Of a DNA stretch of 64,000 nucleotides, positions 21,503-32,482 are shown one piece after another. The number at the start of each line of letters is the position of its first letter. Position 1 is the first letter of the stretch. A program made the position numbers and the translations under genes. The notes under the pieces are model-generated. The model searched no databases. It was not told the DNA's origin and worked only from the letters and a program-made list of their open reading frames with translations. The DNA is from Gonatopus flavifemur (taxonomy: Eukaryota; Arthropoda; Insecta; Hymenoptera; Dryinidae), in NCBI GenBank assembly GCA_018340375.1, contig JAFFJZ010000045.1:1612001-1676000 (forward strand), written 5' to 3'.

Positions 21503-21741
21503 ACCCTGGTTAAAAGAATCCATTACTTCTGACAAATGAAATTAAATGAGATTTGGCCAGAACATTGTCCGGGAATCAATGAGATTTGGCCAGATTCAGT
21601 GAGATTTGGCGAGAATCGACTGTTCTTTCTGGCCAAATCTCATTGACATTTGCTGGATGAGATTCGGCCAGAACATTGTCCAAGTTCAACTGTAATTCAG
21701 TGAGATTTGGCGAGAATCAATGGTTTTTTTAAACCAGGGTA
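21502..21741. mobile_element. 240 bp MITE with TA target
   Basis: Ends CCCTGGTTAAAA and TTTAAACCAGGG, each flanked by TA. The interior is built from repeats of GAGATTTGGCCAGA and its complement. TA target and short TIRs suggest a Tc1/mariner-mobilised element. Confidence 0.8.
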
Positions 21742-22454
21742 AAAGATTCAAAAATGAATCTTACAGTCTCTGTAACGTACGTGCGATTACCGGAAGCGCC
21801 ATGTAAGAGGAAAAAAGTACAGCTTTGGATATCTTTTTCCTTCCTACAAAAAGTTTTTTTTGGCATGAAATTATCGCTAATATGTATTGGAGGCATTCGG
21901 ACAATCACAATTCGGTATATTGGATTTTGGATTAATGGAATTTTTTGATGAGTGAAATTCACCATTCTGTACATCTTCGGCAACACAGACTTGCATGTTT
22001 CGCAGTTCTTACTCTAACCGCATACTTCGTCGCATCTCCGTGGTCTCCACGGAGATAGGTGGTATCTACGTGGAGACCACGGAGATGCGAAGGCGTGTAC
22101 TGTTAGGGTATGCACTTATATATCGTGCTTGTGATTTCATGTACTGGGATATTTGAGTGATAGTTTGGTTACTCTAATATTACATTCGCACGTGATGCTA
22201 TCGAAAAGTGTATGAAAGATGTTATTGTATGAACGGGAGTTAAACCGAGTGTACACGAAGTTTCACGTCAAATTGGATGCGTTCCAAATGTACAGATAAT
22301 ATTGTAAAGGTAACTCCAAACTGAATGTACATGGTCGGTGAGGAGTATTACAGGAAATGTAACAGTAATTGAGAACGGAATGTATATTCCCGCGTTTTCC
22401 TGTTCTTTAGCAATACGTTGACATTCCGTGTTTACACTTCATTTTCACCAGGGC
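21742..22454. other. Non-coding stretch with a small hairpin
   Basis: No gene seen. A compact palindrome at 22025-22092 has arms around CGCATCTCCGTGGTCTCCAC. The right limit (TTTTCACCAGGGC at about 22443) looks like the terminus of another CCTGGTGAAAA-type MITE whose other end was not found. Confidence 0.5.
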
Positions 22455-22572
22455 AATAACATCAACAACAGTAGGATCATTCAAAAGATGAAATCTTTCG
22501 ACTCCAGAACCATTTTATTTTTCAATTTTGCGCAAATCGCTCTCATCCAAGGCTGAAATTATTCTACATTCA

Positions 22573-22869
22573 ATGTGTTTTTCTCTTGAGGCTGGTTCAG
22601 AAGGATGGTATTTGCGTGTTTGTTTTATCGCAACACCTGTTGAAAAACGAGGTTTCAGATTTTTTTCCTCATTCTCGTATTCGGCTATAGTGCAAAAATT
22701 GAAAGAAATATTCTTAATTTCTTTTTAATTTTCCTTGTAATTAGGAACGTTCTTTTAATAAAAATACGAAACTGAGGAAAAAAATCTGGAATCTCGTTTT
22801 TCAACAGCTGTTGCGATAAAACAAACACGCAAATATTCTCCTAAACCAGCCTCAAGAGAAAAACACATC
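22573..22869. mobile_element. Palindromic MITE inside the left arm of the foldback
   Basis: Ends GTGTTTTTCTCTTGAGGCTG and its complement; the arms are nearly complementary through the middle. Comparison with the uninterrupted right arm (around 25420) shows the host sequence resumes directly after it, which confirms it as an insertion. Confidence 0.85.
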
Positions 22870-23727
22870 CCTCTAAATTTCTGAGAGTGAAATTCCCACT
22901 CCCAATTTGGAGTGGATTGTGCTTTCACTTTTTAAGAGTGATAAAATCACTCTAATAGAGTGAATCCCTTCACTTTTTCAACTAGAGTGAAAAGTGTCAC
23001 TCGTAATCAAAGAGTGATTTATACTTCACCCGTTTGAAGATTGAAATACCACCCTTCTTAGAGTGAAATATCCAAGTTTATTTATATTCAATGGACGCTT
23101 CAAAATTATTTGAAAACTCAACGTCTCTTGAGTGACGACATGAGAAATATATAATTCAAATAAAAACATTTATTCAAGACGTGATTAATAATTGAGTGTA
23201 CGTTTTTTTATTCTGATGTAGATACGTATATATTGATAACATAACCTCAATTTTTATAAGGAATTATAATCTTAAATAACCCTGAAAAAAAAATGATGGA
23301 AAACGATTGAAGTTCAATCGGTTTCTATCGTTTTGCTTTACCAGGGAAGGCCGTGTTTAGAAAAAAAAATTCGGTACTCGGATCCTATGCACCTAGACAC
23401 AACAATTTCAAATGATTTATTCAATCATGAAAAATTTCAAACTGATAATCATATTCATTTATTGAAGATTTAATACTTTATATCTTTCAATATATTTTAA
23501 TATTCCACATGTATGTATTATTCTGATGGTATTCTATAGAAAACACTCCATGACTCAGATGCATTGATGAAATTTTTCACTCTTCAAGGAATCAATAAAG
23601 AAGCTATTAATATTCTCAGAAGTCAGAAAATGTTTTTTAATAAAAAAATATTCCAATGTTTCATACCATCACAAAGATGTCAATGCTTGGATTTGAATTT
23701 TTATCAAGGGCTTTGTTCACTTTTGAG

Positions 23728-24436
23728 ATAGTTATTTTATCTTCTTGAGAATTTATAGAATTTTCATATTAAAAGTGATGGTACAGATCTGAAATACCTT
23801 TGGTTCTACGATACCAGTAATACTAAGTGTAATCAGTCGATACCTCATATCTGTGTGTACTAGAACTATTCTCTGATTCCATGTATCGATAAAGAGTACT
23901 GGATGTAGTTGATTGATACCATGTATCGATGAACAATATTGGAAATAGTTGATCGATGCCGTGCATCGATAGACAATATTGGATGGCTATGTATTGCTGA
24001 ACAGTTTTGAGTATAGTTACCCAGGTAGCACAAGAGTGCTAAAAGAGCTCATAATCAATACAATATGTTCATGAAGAGCTCTTTCAGAACTCTTGTGATA
24101 CCTGGGTAACTATACTCAAAACTATTCAGCAATACATGGTCATCCAATATTGTCCATCGATACATGACATCGATCAACTATTTCCAATATTGTTCATCGA
24201 TACATGGTATCGATCAACTATACCCAGTATTATTCATCGATGGATGGTATCAATTAACTACATCCAGTACTCTCCATCGATACATGGAATCAGATGATAG
24301 TCTAGTGCACACGGATATGTGGTATCAAGTAATTACATTAAGCATTCCTGATATCGTAGAACGAAAAGTATTTTAATCTATACCATCACTTTTAATATGA
24401 AAATTCTGTGAATTCTCAAGAGGATGAAATAACTAT
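23728..24436. repeat. About 709 bp imperfect palindrome
   Basis: Left GATAGTTATTTTATCTTCTTGAG and the arm that follows pair with the right arm ending GGATGAAATAACTATTTT. Words such as GTATCGATGAACAATATTGG recur in inverse orientation. The apex (about 24019-24107) is occupied by an 89 bp MITE. Confidence 0.85.
24019..24107. mobile_element. 89 bp MITE (ACCCAGGTAGCACAAGAG type)
   Basis: The terminal palindrome ACCCAGGTAGCACAAGAGT...ACTCTTGTGATACCTGGGT encloses a conserved loop around GCTCATAATCAATACAATAT. A second, partial copy is at 24441-24507 and a more diverged one at 32327-32414. Confidence 0.8.
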
Positions 24437-24440
24437 TTTC

Positions 24441-24507
24441 AAAGAGCCCATAATCAATACAATATGTACATGAAGAGCTCTTTCAGAACTCTTGTGCTAT
24501 CTGGGTA
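24441..24507. mobile_element. Partial second copy of the 89 bp MITE
   Basis: It shares CCATAATCAATACAATATGT and the right arm AGAACTCTTGTGCTATCTGG with the copy at 24019, and lacks the outer left end. Confidence 0.75.
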
Positions 24508-24989
24508 ATGGATACTACATATCCTTGTAGAAGATGAGATTCAAGTAGTGTTGGACTGCATATATAAACCTCAATGTTCAATTTAATTACAGAATTGAGT
24601 AACTGTAGATCTTCCAATTTCATAAAATTATTTTTAATTCAATCTTTCAAAAAACTTTTTTGTAATTTCTCAACATTTGACTTCATTCACAATTGGACAA
24701 ATCCAATGATAATTTTGAATAAATGTCGTAAGAAAACGTGATCCAACAGTATTGAGGTTAGAAAATTACATAGGTTGAAAATTTTTCAAAGTCAAACTTA
24801 AATTCTACTCACCGGCCTATTATTGATAAAATATTCAATATCTTACACATTCATTACTGATGTTAGATTGATTCAAACATTCATTGGGTCTCATTTGGTC
24901 ATTATTCTCACATACTGGTCCATAGGAAATCAAACGAGGTACCCCACATACACACTTGTTACAACTTTGTCGTTCGTCCACACAAGTGT

Positions 24990-25075
24990 CGGTTTAGCTC
25001 AGGTCAGTTAGGCATAGGTTATGTAGGTCAAAATATAAGTAGGTTCCCTAGCGGTTCGATTCCCTCAAAGGTGGT
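24990..25075 (+). repeat. tRNA-like sequence (possible SINE head or tRNA pseudogene)
   Basis: A candidate A box, TTTAGCTCAG, and a good B box, GGTTCGATTCC, lie in the right order about 55 bases apart, longer than in a normal tRNA. No acceptor-stem pairing was confirmed. It may be the RNA polymerase III promoter of an old SINE. Confidence 0.3.
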
Positions 25076-26188
25076 GCATAATTTCTCTCACTGCAATAAG
25101 TGATTCAGGAACATGCGAAGTTAAGAATGTATACATTCATGACTATAGTCAGATACACACAAATTCTTTTTTTTTATCCTCTCCTCAAAAGTAATAAAAA
25201 TTCGTAACAGATTTCACCTGAAACACATTACAAAATCACTCGCATTTGGAGTGAGACTTTTCACTCTTGGATACTCGGTGGATATTGCCAGTCTAATTCA
25301 GAGTTGATGAAATCACTCTTTCCAAAGTGAAAAATCACTCCAATATAGAGATATGTAATATCACTCTTCACAAAAGTAAAGTTTCAATCTTAAAGAGTGA
25401 AATTTCACTCCAAGAAATCTAGAGAGATTGAATGTAAAATAATTCCAGCCTTGAATAAGAGTGATTTGCGCAAAATTGAAGAATAAAATGGCTCTGGAGT
25501 CGAATGATTTCATCATTTGAGTGATCCTACTGTTGTTGATGTCATTCTTTTTGACATTAGAAACGTTCGTAAAATGCCTCCGATGTCAAAGTTTTCTGTG
25601 ATTGTTTATGATCATTTGTCCATGATTTTATTAAATCCCAAGGAGATAGATTAGAATTAGTAACCCAGATAGAAAAATGTAGTCATAATGGTACCATCAT
25701 GGAGCCATGGTATGGATAAAAATGTTAGCAAGATGGTACCAAGGTGTTTCCGTATTGAGCATTGTTATTGGTGACAATGTAAGCGAACATTATGATCCAC
25801 AAAAATTGATGAATCATCGATGCACGATATGGCATCTGAAATGAGAGCCATTCATGGTGTCAGATTTATGGTATTATGGATGCATTACGGGAAACCATTC
25901 CGCTCAAACATGATTAATGCATCATTGACACATACCGTGGCATCGAAAACGAGCCGAATCATGCTGCCATAATGCATGTATTATGAATGCATTACATGAA
26001 AACATCCCGCGCAACCATGATCGATTCATTATTAGCACATACCATGGCGTTGATATACGGAGAAATTTATGAAATTCATTTATTTTATGTAGATTACTGG
26101 TCCTGAAATTTGGAAACACCAATCTCGAGAGGAAATGTAGGAATAAAATATGATGATTATTCGATTAATATCTTTATTTATCATCCTC

Positions 26189-26360
26189 TTAAGGGGATAC
26201 TAGCAGCGTGGCAGCAGCCAAATCATTTACATTTTGGTACAGCACTTCTCTGATTTAAATGAAAGTGCTGCACCAAGTGATATCATGTTAAAATTGAAGC
26301 GTTTGCTCGTAGTCTGTCATGAACGATTTGGCTGCTGCCACGCCGCTAGTATCATCTTAA
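26189..26360. mobile_element. TTAA MITE 1
   Basis: TTAAGGGGATACTAGCAGCG at the left and CGCTAGTATCATCTTAA at the right, with the arms pairing through CAGCAGCCAAATC. TTAA targets are used by piggyBac and some other superfamilies. Confidence 0.8.
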
Positions 26361-26699
26361 GGGGATACCAGCGTACCATCCGAGTAAAGATTCTGTGTGA
26401 CAGATTTCTCCGAACTGAGCTTATGAAATTGTCTGAAATTTCCAGGGAATAATTTCTGATACCTTTCAAATTGCTGTACAGAGTCCAAATTTTGAATGTA
26501 GAAAAAAAATTTCTTTCTCAGTCGGTAAAAGAAAATTTTTTGCCGGAAATTTACAATTTGGACTCTGTACAGCAATTGAAAAGGTATCCAAGATCATTTC
26601 CTGAAAATTTCAGACAATTTCATAAGCTCAGTTCGGAGAAATCTATCACACAAAATCTTTACTCGGATGGTACGCTAGTATCCCCTCAACCACTGTGAT
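26357..26699. mobile_element. TTAA MITE 2, palindromic, sharing its TTAA with MITE 1
   Basis: Same end sequence (GGGGATACCAGCG / CGCTAGTATCCCC) but a different interior. The two arms of about 150 bp are near-perfect complements around CAAATTGCTGTACAGAGTCC. The right target reads TCAA, one change from TTAA. Confidence 0.85.
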
Positions 26700-26719
26700 G
26701 CTGTCTTGAAACGTTTCTA

Positions 26720-26820
26720 TTAAGGGGATACTAGCGTTGGTATTGGATCTCTCTTTCTATCTTATGATTCTGTCTCTTTTTAACCGATCACGCGAGTTAC
26801 CGACGCTAGTATCCATTTAA
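26720..26820. mobile_element. TTAA MITE 3, 101 bp
   Basis: TTAAGGGGATACTAGCGTTG to CGACGCTAGTATCCATTTAA; only the termini are inverted. It shares the right TTAA with the next copy. Confidence 0.8.
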
Positions 26821-26985
26821 GAGGATACTAGCGGCGTGGCAGCAGCCAAATCGTTTATGACTACGACCAAACGCTTCATTTTAATCAAAATATCGCCGTG
26901 TACAGCAATTCTCCGATTCAAGTATAAGTGCTGTACAGAGCGATATTTCAATTATCATGAAGTGTTCGCCCGTAGTTTGTTTGCT
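26817..26985. mobile_element. TTAA MITE 4, right end missing
   Basis: Starts TTAAGAGGATACTAGCGGCG and follows MITE 1 and the 44.1 kb copy in sequence (AGCAGCCAAATCGTTTATGA), but the expected right arm is absent after about 26985. Confidence 0.7.
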
Positions 26986-27442
26986 TCTTTGTTCGTTTGT
27001 TTGATCGTGGTGTTTGCTTTGTGCTACAGCAAAACGTGGCAACATAATTGTTACATTTCACGTCAAATAACGTGACACCATTATTGAAGGATTATGACAC
27101 CATGTTCAGCCATATCACGGTGAGAAAAATGAGCCTTGTTTTGCTATATTAATGGCAACATGAAGGTAGCATTGCGTGGAACAAAAATGTATCAATAATG
27201 GAGAAATAATTCTGAAAACTATTCCACACATGAATGCTGTCATGATGGTACCCAGGTGTTTCCGCATTTCACTATGTTTATGCGAACATGGTATGTGAAC
27301 CGGATGGTTCTATGATGTATACATGATCTCACCATTACATGCACCTTTAACAAGTTAAGTTATGTTTATAATCTCAAGTTGACGGCACGCTATTTTGAAC
27401 ACTTCATGTTATGAAAATGCATAGCACGCTTTTCTATCTGGG

Positions 27443-28164
27443 AAGGGAATTCACAATAATCTCAAAAGAAATTTTGAAGTGCCATAATAATGAATAAGAA
27501 CCAGAACATTCTAAGAGTTCCTGGAATTGATTTAATGAGACTTTTACACAAGGAAGGTTCCCAATTTGACTTTTGTTTCACACTGCTGATGATTTTTTTT
27601 TAAATTGCATATTAGAACGACACACGAGCCACAACCTCGTTCAAACGTGTCGAGCGGGACACGTCCAAGCGAGATCATAAACTTCACGCAAAGACACTAG
27701 GTTTAAATAACTCTTTTTCCAACTGCGGGCGATTTTCTTCCTCAATTGTATATTTATAAGAAATGAAAGGAGTATATTTAGGTTTTTTTTCAAATCAAAA
27801 TATAATGCAGAACACATTTATTTCTCAATTTGTTATGAACAGATGTATGAATAACTCACTAAAATAGTTTTTTTTTATTGAAAAAAATCACCAATAATCT
27901 GTGTTGAAAGACGATTCGAATGCTGTATCGAACGTCGGAATCGGTCAATTAGATCGCCCATAATAAATAAATGAATAAAAAATGACGAAAAAATTTGATT
28001 CTTCATATTGTGGGCAGAAAAATGTTTTTTACGAAATCCTTTCGGGATCATGTAAGTTATGCCACATGCCATCGAAAAAATGTATTGGCGACCGAAAACA
28101 AATTTTATTGAATTTGGGTGGCCCGTTTGAGAAATTCTGACACATATACAAGTCATTTTCACCG
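27443..28164. other. Non-coding stretch, nothing recognised
   Basis: AT-rich sequence with no repeat ends or coding motif that could be supported. Confidence 0.5.
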
Positions 28165-28800
28165 CAGGCTCCGAATATGTGTTTCTCTGGCTTGGATCAA
28201 CGGGCTATCATGAAAAACAGGTTCTAGGGGTTTTCGAGGGTGCTGGATCCGAATCAGTGGTCAGGAAACAGATCCAACATGGCGGACGTGAATTCAGCCA
28301 TTTTCGCATTCGTGGACAGATTTATATGAAACATGGATACCAGGGGTTCTCGAGGGTCCTGAATCCTAATCCGCAGGCAGGAAACAAATCCAAGATGACG
28401 GATTCAATATGGCAGACCTGAGTTCAGTTGTTTTCTCAATTTATATGAAACATGGGTTTGAGGGATTTGCGAAGGTGCTGGAACCGAATCTGTTGTCAGA
28501 TAACGAATTCGAGATGGCAGATCCAATAAGGTGCACGTGAATTCTGTCACTTCCGTATATATGGACAGATTCTTATGAAGCATGGATTCTAGGGGTTTTC
28601 GAGGGTGCTGAATGCGAATTCATAGTCAGAGAGCGAATTCAAAATGTTTAATCTAATATGGCGGTCATGAATCTAGTCATTTTCGCATATGTGGACCAAT
28701 TTCTATGGTCATGGGTCCTAGGAGATTTTAAGGGTCCTGGATCCGAATCCACGGTCAGGAAACGAATCCAAGGAATCGGATGCAACATGGCGGACTATTC
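28165..28800 (+). repeat. Degenerate tandem repeat, unit about 110-140 bp
   Basis: Recurring modules: TTCTAGGGGTTTTCGAG with GGTGCTGGATCCGAATC, then ATCCAACATGGCGGAC, then GTGGACAGATTTATATGAAA. The first module occurs at about 28222, 28339, 28448, 28587 and 28717. The same family, inverted, fills 61130-62095, and a single unit is at 41065-41200. Confidence 0.85.
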
Positions 28801-29267
28801 TGTGACCATGTTGTTTCGTTTTCTGTTCCTCTGTGTAACAATTCATAATTGGTCAAACGATAGTCTTGAATATATCTACCATCCAGTAATCAATACATTA
28901 CGAATAAAATTATTCTCAAGAAGGAAACCAATCTCTCCAAAAGGGAGAGATATTTTATCTTCACGATGAACATTCAATCACTGCATTCATTTACTCTGAT
29001 ATCCATGTAGACCCAGGGAAGGCGTCGGATATTATAGCTGTTAAAAAGGAGCGTGAACTGTTTCCATAATAATCACAATGGTGATAGATAATTCATATTG
29101 TAAATTAATTATGACAGATTTCTCTGATTCGCATTTTGGAGTTACGAATCAATGTAAAAGGCGATAAACCTACATGAGAATTTGTTCATTGAACTACTGA
29201 TATGGATGTGAGTTTTTTTTCATTCCACCTGCCGAAAAAATTTACAAACTTATACATAATTTATATA
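28801..29267. other. Non-coding stretch, nothing recognised
   Basis: No gene or repeat boundary seen between the tandem array and the mariner. Confidence 0.45.
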
Positions 29268-29319
29268 TGAGGCCCTTGAATAAGTTCTCGCTGTTGTTTT
29301 ACAAATTAGAAATTTCATC

Positions 29320-30553
29320 TGAAATATAATATTGCCCGTCATTAGAGACCACTTTCTTCCACCTTCCTGGCAGTATATGAATTCCGCCATAGAAAAACGA
29401 CATGTCTTTTGAGGCTATCCAAGAATCGAACCATTTTTTAGCTTCTTCGTACGTATCGAATGAACACGCTGGTCAGCTAAGCCATGTGTCATAGAACGGC
29501 ATAGGTGAAAATCGGGAGTGGCTATGTCAGGTGAATACGGCGGGTGGGGTAGAACTTCCCATCGGATCGTTCCCAGGTACGTTTTGACTGATTTTGCAAC
29601 ATGAGGCCGGGCAGTGTCACACTGTTAAAAATATGCTTCCTAAACTGCCAAAGAAGTTTGGCAGTTTTTTTACACAAACTTTTTTTGTGAATCACCAAAC
29701 AAAAGTTTGTAAACATTCAAAAAATTTTGTGATTTCACGAAGATTTTTGAAAATTCACAAACTTTTGTTTGGCAATTTACAAAAAAGGTTCGGAAATTAT
29801 TTTTCCAAACCAAGTTTGGAAATTTCCAAGCATTTTTGTTTGGAATTCAACAAATTTTTTTTACACTGCATGTAACAAAATCACTTTGTCGTGTCTCTTC
29901 TCATATAGTGGCCGTTTGTCTGTTAGGGCTCGACTCGAACGCATCAATTGCAGTTGATAGCGATCCCCCGTGACAGTCGCATTCGTTTTGAGCAGCCCAT
30001 CATAAATTACTCCTTGCTGATCCCACCAAATACAGAAAGAAGCTTCAAACCATGGATATTTGGTTTTGCGGACAATGTTGATGCATGGCCAGACTTACCC
30101 CATGATTTTCTACACTTTGGATTATCATAGTGTATCCATTTTTCATCGCCAGTCACGATACGATGCAAAAAACTCTTGACTTCAATTCAAAAGGCACCCA
30201 ATGTCCATGCTTCTGGATCATTCCTAACATTTTTAAACGTTTTGAAACAGTTGACTCATCAACTTGTGATTGTTCTCCAAGTTCTGCTAGCGTCTAAGAT
30301 CGGTCTTCATCGAGTAATTCCTCCAATTCTCTGTCTTCAAATTTTTTTGGTGCGCCAGAACGTTCTTTATCCTCAGGTTCAAAATCATTATTTTTGAAGC
30401 GTTGAAACCAGTCTCTGCATGTCGTTTCAGACAGACATTATCACCATAGGTCTCAACAAGAATTTTATGTGCCTCAGCTGCAGATTTCTTTCGAATAAAG
30501 TAGTGCAATGAAATTCCCGGCAAATACACTTTACTTGGCACAAAAGTAGACAT
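29320..30553 (-). pseudogene. Mariner transposase pseudogene
   Basis: It starts near 30553 (MSTFVPSKVYLPGISLHYF), with KKSAAEAHKIL as in the mariner at 1343. Later parts still show WDQQG-type and YSPD-type segments on the minus strand, but frames change repeatedly, and the 29620-29868 insertion lies near the second catalytic motif. It is not functional. It differs clearly from the intact copy, so it is a separate mariner lineage. Confidence 0.8.
29620..29868. mobile_element. MITE of repeated AAACTTTTGTTTGG words inside the mariner
   Basis: Ends CACTGTTAAAAA and TTTTTTTACACTG are roughly inverted. The interior alternates CAAACTTTTGTTTGG and its complements. It interrupts the mariner transposase frame; the target duplication is at most 2-3 bp. 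Confidence 0.7.
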
Positions 30554-31025
30554 TTTCGAAACTAATAAACAATTAATTTGTTTACGCTAAAGTGAACTAT
30601 CATACACTGAAATTTCAGGTTGGATACAGTAATTTCTTGCAAGTGGGTTACCATTCGAAATTTCGAGCACAGCGTACTGTTAGTGCCATCTGTGACAAAA
30701 CAGCGAGAACTTATTCAAGGTCCTAATGAGTATGTAAATTGTATATAAACTATATCTAGTTGTACATAAAATATATATAATTTTGGAAATTTTAATGCTT
30801 GAGATATTTTACAGTGAATAGTGAGTGACCCTGAATGAAAAGTCTGGATACGTGCCTGCTCCTGGAATATTCTGGAACTATTTCAAGATATTTCATGGAC
30901 TCCTCAATAGTAGTATATGTAGTGGTATGGGGAACCCCATCCACTCGCGTTTTTGGGGGCCTACCCAAACCCCCCACGGGGAGTGGTCCAGAGCTCGAGT
31001 CAAGTGAGATGGAGTGGGATCATCA

Positions 31026-31937
31026 AGAACCTCAGAGATGAGTTTCTAAGATAATGAAAAAGAGATATTCACAGAACATAATATCAAATAAGGGAATTGA
31101 ATGATAAGTAAATGAATAAATATTATAGAATTAATAAACCTTCCGAGAAGAGATTCTTCTTCTTGTATCGAAGACGTATGAAAGAATGTCTCGAAAGGTA
31201 TAAGAATATACTTCACAAGGAGAACAGAAAAAAGTTCCAACACGTGGAATGACCCTTTTTCGCAAAGTAGATCGGCAAACTTGACAAGATTGGTCGGTCC
31301 CTTTCATTGAGTACAGGGTTAGGTATAGAGGTTTCAAAGGTGACACTCTGAGGTATGATAGAAACTGTATGTATGCATGAAAAACACATACGAAACGGAA
31401 GAAATGGATCGAATGATATAAAGCTATCATTCAACAGCAAATGATGAACAAATGAATAGAATGTGAGAGATTCTTGATAAATATATCTTAAATGTTTCGC
31501 AAGGTATACGAAAGAATAATTCGGGATGTGAAAATGGGACCCCTTTTTTTCATCTTGTCGGTAGAGACAATAGTACCCGGTCCCTTTCGTCGATCAAAGT
31601 AGTGGGTGTAACAATAAAAAAAACTTCGAAGAGGTAAAACAATAACAAGTACATGAAAATGCGGTCAATCCTAAAAGAAAAATCTAGAAAAACATTCAAA
31701 CGAAAATTTCCCTACAATAAAAATTTCGATAAGATACAACAGGATATGCTTCATCTGAAAAAAATGTGAAACCAATATTAGCTGCTAAATACATTCGGTT
31801 ATCCAAATGGTATGTGAACGATTTCTTGTATATTGTCACTTCAGTTTGTTTGAATTGTATTCAAAGTGATTTGTGACTGTATTGGATAAGAAATATACAG
31901 TGGAAGTTGCATACATTCCAAATCTTTGTGTTCAGAG
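31026..31937 (+). repeat. Left arm of the 9.3 kb element
   Basis: Pairs with 39403-40341. The match stops at TTGTGTTCAGAG (31935), exactly where the nested element with GAGGACTGT ends begins. Confidence 0.85.
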
Positions 31938-32326
31938 GACTGTTGTTTATTCATTCAGAATTGTAAACGAATGTGAAGCGAACTATACAAAGTCTGCGTA
32001 AAGAAAATTGGGGATATGAAATCATATCTCCTGTATAGAGACCAGTTTATAACTAGTGAACAGTGTTGCCATTCTCTTGAAAAGTAGGAGATGCCAGCAC
32101 CAAAAAGTAGGAGGAGTAGGAATCAAAGTAGGAGATTTGAAAAGGTAACTCACAACATGTATATGGGTCCATTAAGCTATTCTAGAAAGCTCATAATAAT
32201 CTCAATTTCCATGTTCCTTATAATATTATACATGTTTTATATTATTGCACAACTCTTATATTATTATAAATATCAGTTTCCTTCATTATATAACTATTTC
32301 TTGTTTCAATTACTAGTTAAAACTTA

Positions 32327-32414
32327 CCCAAACAGCGCAAAAGTTCTGAAAGAGTTCTTCATGAATATATTCCATTCATTATGAACTCTTTCAGAACTCT
32401 TGTGCTGTATAGGT
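32327..32414. mobile_element. Diverged copy of the 89 bp MITE
   Basis: ACCCAAACAGCGCAAAAGTT to AACTCTTGTGCTGTATAGGT with the inner AGAACTCTTTCAGAACTC arms. It lies in the 3' non-coding part of the hAT. Confidence 0.65.
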
Positions 32415-32482
32415 GTACATTTCAATAACCAATAACGATAACATCAAATGATATTATCAATGATCAATCATTTTCACTACTC

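Larger units (their letters stand above)
22455..25546. mobile_element. 3.1 kb foldback-type element with long TIRs, non-coding
   Basis: Left ATAACATCAACAACAGTAGG and right CCTACTGTTGTTGATGTCAT are inverted. The match continues inward for several hundred bases on each side (to about 23070 and from about 25180), interrupted on the left by a MITE at 22573-22869. The arms contain many copies of the word AGAGTGA. No transposase is present. The interior holds a 700 bp palindrome. Confidence 0.8.
25664..27442. mobile_element. TIR element with CCCAGATAGAAAA ends, hosting four TTAA MITEs
   Basis: The left end CCCAGATAGAAAAATGT and right end TTTTCTATCTGGG are inverted. Further inside, both flanks carry related segments (GATGGTACCAAGGTGTTTCCG at 25730 and GATGGTACCCAGGTGTTTCCG at 27247). 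No coding potential seen. Boundaries are moderately secure. Confidence 0.55.
29268..30726 (-). mobile_element. Dead mariner element with a nested MITE
   Basis: The ends pair through CCTTGAATAAGTTCTCGCTG (left, from about 29274) and its complement near 30710. The left flank is TA; the right is TG, a probable mutated target. Without the 249 bp insertion at 29620-29868 the length is about 1.2 kb. Confidence 0.85.

Noticed and set aside
31131..31440. Frames of up to 99 codons in the arms of the 9.3 kb element, repeated at 39911-40244
   Set aside because: They recur because the arms are inverted copies; frame shifts between the copies are not consistent with selection on a protein.
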